Assembly (NCBI RefSeq): GCF_040939455.1
Contig: NC_134108.1
Span: forward strand, 51,211,501-51,275,500
DNA: 64,000 nt
Direction of reading: 5' to 3'
DNA from: Microcebus murinus
Taxonomy: Eukaryota > Chordata > Mammalia > Primates > Cheirogaleidae
Shown piece after piece: positions 14,322-27,118 of the stretch. The notes beneath the pieces are model-generated. The model worked only from the letters and a program-made list of their open reading frames with translations. It was not told the origin of the DNA and did not search any database. How positions within the stretch are numbered: position 1 is the first letter of the stretch; the number at the start of each line of letters is the position of its first letter. The translations under genes were made by a program, and so were the position numbers.

Positions 14322-14914
14322 GAGGCGAGACCAGGCTGGCGCTGGGGGAAGGAGGTAGGAGCCCAGTGGGGGCTGCTCTGACTGGGACCATGCTTTAGGA
14401 GGTGAGGTGCTGGGAAACCCGGGCACTTCTAGCGTCAATTCTCAATGGCTCCCAGGGTGAGGGCTGTATCCATTTCCCGACCAGACAACTGAAGCCCAGA
14501 GGAACAGCATCGTGTCCGAAGCCACCTAGCCCTGGCACTGCCCCAGGGCAGCTTCCGGTCTTAAGGGTGCCAGAGTTGGGTGCCGACGCTCCCAGCTTCT
14601 TGCAGGAGAATCAGGGCTGGGAGGAGCCCACTAGGGACAGTCGGGAGGGCTTCTTGGGGGAGGTGGTGTTGCACTTCATCCTCTGTTCTCTTACTTTCAC
14701 ATCCAATCAATCATGTGTGTCTTGATTCCCTTCTAAGTGTAGCCCTTGCCTAGCCTGAGCCACTCCGTGGACCCTGCCTGGGCTCCCAGTTCCTGCCATC
14801 CCTGGAGCCCAGAGGGTTCCGTCTGACCCACAGATCTGGGCCTCCCAGCTCTAATGTCCTCCACACCTTCCCACCACCCCGGAATACAAATAGCTTCATT
14901 TCAAAAAAAAAAAA
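14322..14914 (+). pseudogene. Poly(A)-tailed retrocopy of an unidentified RNA
   Basis: A GC-richer block of about 590 bp ends in an uninterrupted A-run and is flanked by the same 16 bases on both sides (aaaaaatgtagagact at 14306-14321 and 14915-14930). Those are the marks of L1-mediated retrotransposition, yet the block is neither Alu nor L1. A variant poly(A) signal (aataca) lies about 20 nt before the A-run. A MIR-like core occurs near 14480-14530. A 107-codon frame (14402-14725) has no family I know, so the copied part may be a 3'UTR or a long non-coding RNA. Parent transcript unknown. Confidence 0.65.
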
Positions 14915-14930
14915 AAAAAATGTAGAGACT

Positions 14931-19457
<4,527 letters not shown>

Positions 19458-19934
19458 AAGGCGTTATTAATATAAATGTTTCACATCTCAAACTGGGTTT
19501 GGGGTACAGGAATGTTCATTTTATTATTATTCTTTACACTATTTCTATATTTAAACTTTATATCTTAAAAACTTTTAAAAAGAAAAACAAACATTAAATG
19601 ATACTTCATTTAGACTTTCTTTCCAAGAGTGGCTTTCATGGAGCACTCTTGTTTCAATGTTTCTCTGAATAAGTGCAGTTTTCTAACTTTCAAAAGATAA
19701 TCTTCCACTTTTCTTATTTTAGCATGGTCATTGAATTTCCTTCCCTTCACCTGAGATCATGTGTTCATATTCTGTTAGGTGTTTCATGGGGCCTAATTGT
19801 GCTAGAGCTGACAATCTAGCTAGTTAAAAATAGAAACATCCTGAGTCAGAGTGCATCAGCCACACAATCTCTTTCTTACCACCTTATACACTTCCTCACC
19901 AGGAAGATACTTGCCTATAAATTGTTTTTATTTT

Positions 19935-20155
19935 TGTTTTTATTGTACTTTTTAGAGATGGGGGTATGGCTCTGTTGCCCAGGCTGGAGTGTAGTGGCAT
20001 AATCATAGCTTACTGTAGCTTTGAACTCTTGGGCTCAAGTGATCCTCCTGCCTCAGCTTCCTGAGTAGCTGGGACTACAGGAGTGTGCCACCACACCTGG
20101 CTAATTTGTTTATTTTTTGTACAGACAGATTCTTGCTATATTGCTCAGTCTGGTC
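19935..20155 (-). repeat. Old truncated Alu
   Basis: Minus-strand Alu of older type ('tagagatgggggtatggctc', 'cataatcatagcttactgta') ending abruptly in 'attgctcagtctggtca'. Part of the left arm is missing. Confidence 0.85.
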
Positions 20156-20159
20156 AAAA

Positions 20160-21155
20160 GGATGCATTTTCTGAAAATACTTCTCAATGCTCATATGTAA
20201 TTTCCCTTTCTCAATTCAGTAAGCATTTATGGAAGACATACTATATGCCCACTGAATGTCAAGTGTGGGGATGTTTTCAATCATAAGCAGTGTATTAGAG
20301 TTAAGGGCCCTTGTTTTGAGACTGTTGCTGTTTTCATTAAGAAGGCTCTTACAGGTAGCTTTTTGTATCTGATTTTAAAAGCAACAAGAAAAACATGAAA
20401 GTTCTTATTAAATTTTTATGATCATCATGTTAGGCTTCTACCATAGACTAGTAGATTTATAATGTTTAGATACTATGTATAGCTTTTTAAGCTAGTGTGC
20501 TTAAAAAACCTTGAAGGCAGATGGTTAGTGGAAAAATAAAAGCTTCAATTAATCAGAACCTCAGGTACAAATATTTGACACATCTATTTCATTTCAATTT
20601 AGACTTCTTTTTCAAAGAAATTTTTTGACTACAGTGTTTGCTTATTGGAAAAGCCTTAATGCTGGGTCTTTTTTTGTGTGTAAAAAAAATTTCCCACATC
20701 ATATAACCTGGGACACAATCAATAATCATTAAGAAGTATAACAAGCATTTAAGTGGCCTTTCTAACTTCAAAGCAGTTATAGTTAAAGACATGTTTAACA
20801 AGGCCATTAGAATGAGAATAGACCATTAAATTCTATATAAAAGAAAGGAGAAATAAATACAGTAAAAATCTAAGCTAACATGTTTATCCTGACTTACAAA
20901 TTTAGCTGTAAGTTTCCTAATAGTCAAGGAATGAAGAGATAGGTTATAGGCTTTAGGTTATAGAATTTCCATTATCTGATAAAATGGAGATAATTTACTT
21001 AAAATACTTTAAGTTTTAAAAATATTTAACTTTTGAAAAACTATCATGCAATGTTGTGCAAGAAACATTAAGCCACATATTTAACAATGGTTTCTGAAAG
21101 ATAGAGAAATATTGTTCATACAGGTAATTTGTATATTTTCCTCTAATAAAAACCT
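20160..21155. other. Non-genic A/T-rich stretch
   Basis: No gene or named element seen. Confidence 0.45.
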
Positions 21156-21157
21156 AC

Positions 21158-21228
21158 TATGATTGTGCCACTGCACTCTAGCCTGGGTGACAGAGCAAGA
21201 TCCTAGCTCTAACAAACAAACAAACAAC
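21158..21228 (+). repeat. Alu 3' end fragment
   Basis: Only the last ~50 bases of an Alu (gtgccactgcactctagcct ...) and a (CAAA)n tail remain. Confidence 0.8.
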
Positions 21229-21530
21229 TCTAGACAATAGTAGTTAGATTTCACAGAGTAAAGTTGTCTTAGCAACGGGAGGTGGAGACTGTACCAGTGA
21301 GGACCCTTACAGAAAAAAGAAGGTAATTGGAGTTGATAAAGGGATTCATTACAGAGGTGTGTGTAGGGTGGAGAGACCACAAGGGATAGTGCAGTGCTGT
21401 GGGATACTGTTCCCTCCTAGACTTGAAAGGGATGAGGGAAAGGCCCTGTCACCAGAAGAGAACTTGGAGACAGAGGTGGGGCAGAGAAGGCTCTCTGACA
21501 GCCATGGTGACCTTTAGTAAAGAGATGAAT

Positions 21531-21847
21531 CTACTGCTGGGAGTGGGGGCTCATGCCTGTAAACCTAGCACTCTGGGAGGCTGAGGCAGGAGGATCACTT
21601 GGGGTCAGGAGTTCGAGACCAGCCTGAGCAAGAGCAAGATCCTGTCTCTACTAAAAATAGTAAAAATTAGCTGGGTGTGGTGGCACATGCCTGTAGTCCC
21701 AGCTATTTGGGAGGCTGAGGCAGGAGGATTGCTTAAACCCAGCAGTTTGAGGTTGCTGTGAGCTAGGCTGATGCCACGGCACTCTAGCCCAGGCAACAGA
21801 GCTAGACTCTGTCTCAAAATAAATAAAATAAATAAATAAATAAATAA
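21531..21847 (+). repeat. Dimeric Alu SINE
   Basis: Full-length Alu without the lemur ggccaactaat segment, with an (AAAT)n tail at about 21817-21846. Older subfamily than the copies at 1.9-2.6 kb. Confidence 0.92.
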
Positions 21848-24239
21848 GAGACGAATCTAGCCTGTGGCACCACCATGAAGGGCCAAGGGAATAAACACCT
21901 TGAACTTTCCACCTACTCCCTCTGAACTCTTGCGGATGCTTCTCATTGGCTGAATTCAACTAGGAGCTAAGGACAGGCACAGGGTGTCTTGTTAGCCTTC
22001 TGGTGCACAAAAAGGGTGAAGAAAAGGTACATGGACGCTATCCAGCCAAGAGGACATCTTGCAAACTTGGGAAACTTTATAACTTTCACCCTTCCCCCAT
22101 TTCAATAAGCTTCCCTGGGTGCAGCAGAAAGGGGCCTGTCCTCTGGCCTTTCCCGCCCACACTTTGGCAAAGAATCACTGCAGTGTGATGAGAGATGATC
22201 ATTCTGTTAGATGTGTGTAAGGAAAAGATAATGTTGAGAACCAGAGATCTAGAAGAAAGGACGATTTTATTTCCTTTAAATGTTTTCATTTCTTAAATGG
22301 ATTTGAGATTGGAGCTGAGTCACAGCTCTGGAATAGAGAAATGTGACGTAGAACTTGAAGGCAGTCCTTAAGCTTAGAATGTCAGAGGGTTATGAGTCAG
22401 TGCTCACAGGCAGAATTAGACAACACTTGGGGAGAATAGGTTACCTCCCGAATGGCCTGTGGGGAAATCTCACCCTCTGTGGAGATAGACACATTGACAG
22501 GGACCGCTGGAGAGGACTATGTCTAGTGACCTGACATCTGGATGTTGCTTTAACAGCTCATAGGCAACTGTTCCCTGAGCCTAGATAGCTTGAAACCTGT
22601 GTGTTTCTGTAGCAGCAATAATGATGATAACATCAGCCGTACAAAGCCAAATGCATTGCCAATGAGGCCATTTAAAATATTGAAAAATATATTCTAAAAT
22701 CTATGGAATCTCTGGCCTAATCCCCAATATTATGCATTTTCTCCAATTTGAAAATCTACCATTTTAAAAACAACAACAACAAAAAACCAAGTATAGAAAT
22801 GTAAAAAAACTCATTATATTTGTACACCTAAATTTTATATAAATCCAAATTTTTTTTTCTTTTTGCACCAAAACATAAATATTTTTCAAACTTATTCATG
22901 TGAATGGTAGATTGTTCAGTTCCAGTGCAGCACTGAGGAGTAAATGGAATTTATTGAATTTATATTCTGTATTATACTTTCATGCTGCTAGGGAAAGAAG
23001 TGACAGGTTGAGAAAGTTATTAACTTCTCTTGTGTATTAAAACAACACTTGAAGGCAACTGACTTTAGATAAGACAAAATAATCAGTATAGCCTGTGATG
23101 TTACTTTAGTTTAAATCCAGGCTGCCCTGAAGCTCGAACAGAGATAAAGAGCAGGAGGAGGATGAATGTTTTCCTTGAAGTCCTGACTTCAAATATTGTG
23201 AAGGTCTCAAGAGGTTATCCAGTCTATTCCCAGCCTTTGGCAGGATTACAGTTAAACCAGCTAAGGCAGATGGCAATTCATCCTGTTTCTAAAATTGCCC
23301 ACTCAAGGAATTCCACATAACTCTTTCTGTCCATGGTCCTTTCCATAATCTTATTTTCTTTAAGTCCTCTGGGGATATATGCATACAATAAATGAAGAGC
23401 ATAAAGCAACACGCATATGACTCTCTCCTCATCAGGAAGGGGGCAGAATTATCTTTTAGTATTTATGATGATTTGTAAATAATACCAATTCCTCTTCCTT
23501 CTCCATCCAACCTCACAAATGTTCTGCCCCTCTCTAAGCAGCCCTTGTCCTTTTGCCTCTCTTGTTTCCTTTGACTTTCTCCTTCCTCTCCTGGTTTGGA
23601 GTCCCTGGGAGGGTTTGTATTGTGTTTTTTTGATGACCTGGGAATAGGACAAGCAATCATGCTTCAGCCCGTGGGGGAGGGGGGTGTCAGCACCACGGAC
23701 AGTGGCTCATGAGGCACCTTCATTTTGGTGAAGGTACAACTTGCTAGGAGAGTATGTTGATGACCTTTAATATCTTTGAAGGTTTTCATCGACTCATTCC
23801 TATTCTCTTCCTAGCCTTCTGTTTTTGAGGTAGATGACTTAAATTTCTTCCCCTGTTTGGTGGAGGCAGAGGAGTCTGCCTCAGTCGTCTATGAGACGGA
23901 GGAGCTGAGGCTGACAGGAGGTAAGTCCATCCAGACTTGCTGAGGTTAATCCATCACTTGGCTCTGGTTCAGGGAACAAAGAAAAAGCAGTGGAGGACAA
24001 TGGAGTCAGGAGGAGGGGTAACTCCTCCCTCTCTTGCAGATGCCCCAATTAAATCTATTGCACAAGGGATCGTTGGCCCTCTGCAAAATGTGCATTTATG
24101 CCATTCTTCACACCTCCTATTTTTCTGGTTGGAAACATTTGTTCTAACTTTAAATCCATAAAAAATTAGCTCTGTAACTCTTGAATAAGTTACCTAAAAT
24201 CTCTCTTTAATCTTATGGAGAAAATATTGGGACCCTACA
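21848..24239. other. Non-genic stretch
   Basis: No gene, RNA gene or named repeat that I can support in about 2.4 kb. Short minus-strand frames around 23449-23660 overlap each other in two frames and are low-complexity. Confidence 0.4.
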
Positions 24240-24366
24240 ACTTTAACATAGACACGATCCAACAGAAACATTTGCACATGTGTGTATGATACATGCATAA
24301 AAACACAAAGATTGGAAGCAACCTAAAAATCCACCAATATAAGACTGTTAAACTAAATTATAAGTT

Positions 24367-24371
24367 TATAC
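24367..24371. other. Target-site duplication, left copy (tatac)
   Basis: Five bases directly before the 5' LTR; the identical right copy is at 30684-30688, directly after the 3' LTR. Neither copy has mutated. Class I ERVs usually duplicate 4-5 bp. Confidence 0.9.
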
Positions 24372-24595
24372 TGTAAGGCTGGTGGCAGGGGCCCCCTCCC
24401 CTCCCTAGATGGAAAAAGAAAACTCTTAGTGACCTGACCTGCCAAGGACAAAACTGCCAGGCCCTGCTGAGAGGATCCACACCCAGATGTCCACCTAGAT
24501 AAGAATGTTTTGGCTCCTGGATTCCACAAACACCTCCCGCCCCTCCTAAAATCCCCAGCTCTTCCCGCCAAAAGTCCCTAGCCAGGCCCAAAGGA

Positions 24596-24603
24596 TATAA
24601 AAG
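24596..24603 (+). promoter_or_regulatory. TATA box of 5' LTR
   Basis: tataaaag in the context aaaggatataaaaggcc; the predicted RNA start is near 24625-24630. The same box in the 3' LTR is at 30520-30527. Confidence 0.85.
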
Positions 24604-24634
24604 GCCTCAGCCCCTTCAAACTGCGGCGACTTCC

Positions 24635-24656
24635 GGGGCCCCGCTCTTGGGGCCCC
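24635..24656 (+). other. R-region stem-loop
   Basis: ggggcccc (24635-24642) and ggggcccc (24649-24656) can pair as an 8-bp G/C stem with the loop gctctt. It lies just after the expected cap site, where gammaretroviruses have an R-region stem-loop that affects RNA export or processing. Each arm is also self-palindromic. Structure predicted by eye only. Confidence 0.6.
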
Positions 24657-24678
24657 AGAACCTCGTCCACGAGTGTAT

Positions 24679-24684
24679 AATAAA
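24679..24684 (+). terminator. Poly(A) signal of the LTR
   Basis: aataaa, about 80 bases after the TATA box. The functional copy for the full transcript is the one in the 3' LTR (30603-30608). Confidence 0.85.
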
Positions 24685-24761
24685 GCCACGTGGTTTGGCC
24701 CCCCTACTCTTTCTCTTTCTGTGTCTCTTTTCTTTTCGCCACCGCCGAAAAACCTTACATT

Positions 24762-24779
24762 TGGTGCCGAAACCCGGGA
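24762..24779 (+). other. Primer-binding site, tRNA-Phe
   Basis: tggtgccgaaacccggga starts two bases after the 5' LTR. It is the exact complement of the 3'-terminal 18 bases of mammalian tRNA-Phe (including CCA). Phe primers define the HERV-F naming group. It primes minus-strand DNA synthesis. Confidence 0.92.
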
Positions 24780-24890
24780 GGGGAGTCTTGGCTGCGCCGG
24801 CCTGCCTCAGGGCCGTGGTCGCGCCGTCCCCTCTCGTGTCATCCAGACCTCGGACCGGGACCTCCACCGGACGCCAGCCGACCAATTGGC

Positions 24891-24900
24891 CAGGGTAAGT
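24891..24900 (+). promoter_or_regulatory. Likely major splice donor
   Basis: cagggtaagt fits the donor consensus, with the intron starting at 24895. It lies between the primer site and the tandem repeats, so a spliced RNA would lose the repeats, as expected if they carry the packaging signal. The acceptor was not located and may have been lost in the pol-env deletion. Confidence 0.7.
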
Positions 24901-24926
24901 CCCTCTGCCCTTGTGTTCCTAGCCCA

Positions 24927-24956
24927 ATGAGTCCATTCCAGGGTCTCTGTCCATAG
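24927..24956 (+). other. Nine-codon upstream frame in the leader
   Basis: The only ATG I find between the expected cap site and the gag start (atgagtccattc ... tag). The eight repeat units after it contain no ATG, so the gag ATG is the next start for a scanning ribosome. Confidence 0.5.
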
Positions 24957-24980
24957 CCCAAGTCAGAGATCCTCCACCAT

Positions 24981-25509
24981 AAGGACCTGAGTGTCTCGGG
25001 GACGCCCGAGCCCTTCAGTCAGTCCTTCCATCCGTAAGGATTTATAAGGACCTGAGTGTCTCGGGGACGCCCGAGCCCCCTCAGTCAGTCCTTCCATCCG
25101 TAAGGATTTATAAGGACCTGAGTGTCTCGGGGACGCCCGAGCCCCCTCAGTCAGTCCTTCCATCCGTAAGGATTTATAAGGACCTGAGTGTCTCGGGGAC
25201 GCCCGAGCCCCCTCAGTCAGTCCTTCCATCCGTAAGGATTTATAAGGACCTGAGTGTCTCGGGGACGCCCGAGCCCCCTCAGTCAGTCCTTCCATCCGTA
25301 AGGATTTATAAGGACCTGAGTGTCTCGGGGACGCCCGAGCCCCCTCAGTCAGTCCTTCCATCCGTAAGGATTTATAAGGACCTGAGTGTCTCGGGGACGC
25401 CCGAGCCCCCTCAGTCAGTCCTTCCATCCGTAAGGATTTATAAGGACCGGAGTGCCTCAGGGACGCCTGATCCATTCAGTTGGCCCTTTCCAAGGCTCAG
25501 AGCCTTCTC
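24981..25509 (+). repeat. 66-bp tandem repeat with GACG-loop hairpins (candidate packaging signal)
   Basis: Units start at 24981, 25046, 25112, 25178, 25244, 25310, 25376 and 25442. The first is 65 bp, the next six 66 bp and nearly identical, the eighth diverged. Each of the first seven contains ctcggg-gacg-cccgag, a perfect 6-bp stem with a GACG tetraloop (loops at 25001, 25066, 25132, 25198, 25264, 25330, 25396). The eighth has tcagg-gacg-cctga (loop 25462): both strands of the stem changed and still pair. A ninth, weaker one (ctgg-gacg-ccgg, loop 25534) follows the array. In murine leukaemia virus the core packaging signal consists of hairpins with GACG tetraloops located after the splice donor; position and motif match here. 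The function is inferred. A minus-strand open frame of 170 codons across the array exists only because 66 is divisible by three. Confidence 0.8.
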
Positions 25510-25579
25510 TCCAAGGCCTGATCGGTGACCTGGGACGCCGGCTCCCGATCTCATTCTTCCCTCATTGGACTAGGACACC

Positions 25580-27118
25580 ATGGGCAGTCAACCCTCCAAA
25601 ATCAAATCTAACACGCCTCTGGGCTGTCTTTTAGCCAATCTTGCAGCCCTGGGCCTCAAGTCTGATATTCGGCCCAAGCGACTCATTTTCTATTGTAACG
25701 CCGCCTGGCCGATGTACAAATTAGGCAATGGGTCACAATGGCCTAAAAATGGGACTTTCAATTTCAAAATTTTACAAGATCTCGACAACTTTTGTCACCA
25801 AAATGGCAAATGGTGGGAGATCCCTTATGTCCAGGCTTTCTTCCATCTGCGTTCCCGTCCTTTCCTCTGTCAGACCTGTGACCCGTCACAAATCCTCCTT
25901 GCACTGAGTCCTCCACCGTCCTTGGCCTCTTCTACCTCTCAGCCGAAGGACCCGTTAGAAACCTCTTCCACCTTTTCTGACCCTCCTGACTCCCTTACCT
26001 CTCCCCCTGCTCAGCCTCCACTATATCTGGGTCCTCTTCCTCCTCCTCCTCCTCCTAGTGCCCCACCGTCCTCTGCTACTGCTTGCGCTGGCTCTCTGCC
26101 AACATCCCCTGTCAGTCACCACACTCGATCCCATGCAGGGCCCTCAGGCCAAACCCTTCTCTGTCCCCTGAGAGAGGTAGCCAGTGCCGAAGAGGTCGTG
26201 CACGTCCATGTTCCCTTCTCCCTTTCTGATCTCTCTCAGATTGATAAGCGTTTAGGCTCCTTTTCTAACGACCCCACAGCCTACACCAAAGAGTTCCGCT
26301 ATCTTACACAAGCATATGATTTGACCTGGCATGATATTTTTGTTATTCTGGCTTCTACTCTTACTCCTGATGAAAAGGAACGTGTCTGGATGGCAGCTCA
26401 GGGACATGCTGATCAAGTCCACCTAACAGACCGCACCACGCCGGTCGGGGCCGAGGCTGTCCCACGCAGTGAGCCAGGGTGGGAATACCAGCCAGACACC
26501 CCCGCCGGCCAAGATGGTAGAACCCGCCGAGATCGCATGCTGCAATGCATTCTTGCTGGTCTCCAGGCTGCTGCCCATCGGGCAGTTAATTTTAATAAGC
26601 TTAGAGAAATCACTCAAAAGCCGGATGAAAATCCCGCGGCCTTCCTCAGCCGCCTTACGGATGCTCTCATCCAATATACCCGCTTAGACCCCACTTCCCC
26701 AGCAGGCGCCACCGTCCTTGCAACTCACTTTATCACTCAGTCCTCCTCTGACATTAGACGCAAACTTAAAAAGGCAGAAGAAGGCCCTCAGACCCCCATC
26801 CGAGACCTAGTGAACATGGCATTTAAAATCTTTAATTCCCGAGATAAACAGGCAGAGGCCCAAAGGAAAGCCCGTGCCCACCAAAAGGCACACCTGCAAG
26901 CCCAAGCCTTGGTTGCAGCCCTGCGGCCGGTGGGGCCCGGAAAGCCATCGACTTCGTCTAAAGCCACCAGCCGTGCTCCGCCGGGCACCTGCTTCAAGTG
27001 TGGTAAGGAAGGCCACTGGGCCAACAGATGCCCGCAGCCACGTCAGCCCAATAAGCCTTGTCCGGCCTGTGGTCAAGAGGGACACTGGAAGAGTGATTGC
27101 CCCTTGGAACAAAGGTCT
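25580..27118 (+). CDS. gag: gag part: matrix, PPLY, capsid, two zinc knuckles
   Basis: Residues 1-513 of the fused frame. Matrix starts with Gly2 and Ser4. A proline-rich stretch holds the late-domain motif PPLY (nt 26015-26026), which in gammaretroviruses recruits NEDD4-type ubiquitin ligases for budding. Capsid carries the Q-x3-E-x4-F-x2-R homology pattern (Q346, E350, F355, R358). Nucleocapsid has two complete CX2CX4HX4C knuckles (nt 26990-27031 and 27059-27100); gammaretroviruses have one, the HERV-H/F side two. No stop or frameshift ends gag, so it runs into protease through residues ~508-547. All Gag parts needed for assembly and RNA binding look present. Confidence 0.88.

Larger units (their letters stand above)
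24372..24759 (+). repeat. 5' LTR (388 bp)
   Basis: Begins tgtaaggctgg and ends accttaca, giving the TG...CA ends with short inverted termini (tgtaagg / ccttaca). I see no difference from the 3' LTR at 30296-30683. U3 carries the TATA box. R, with the poly(A) signal, should start roughly 25-30 bases after it, near 24625. U5 is a pyrimidine-rich block (ctttctctttctgtgtctct). This is the promoter for the fused frame. Confidence 0.97.

Noticed and set aside
24963..25475. Minus-strand 170-codon repetitive protein
   Set aside because: It follows from a 66-bp tandem repeat without stop in that frame; no promoter or start context supports a gene. Kept only as a low-interest note.
24981..25509. CRISPR-like array
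   Set aside because: Units are directly joined 66-bp copies with no unique spacers, in a primate genome and inside a retroviral leader.
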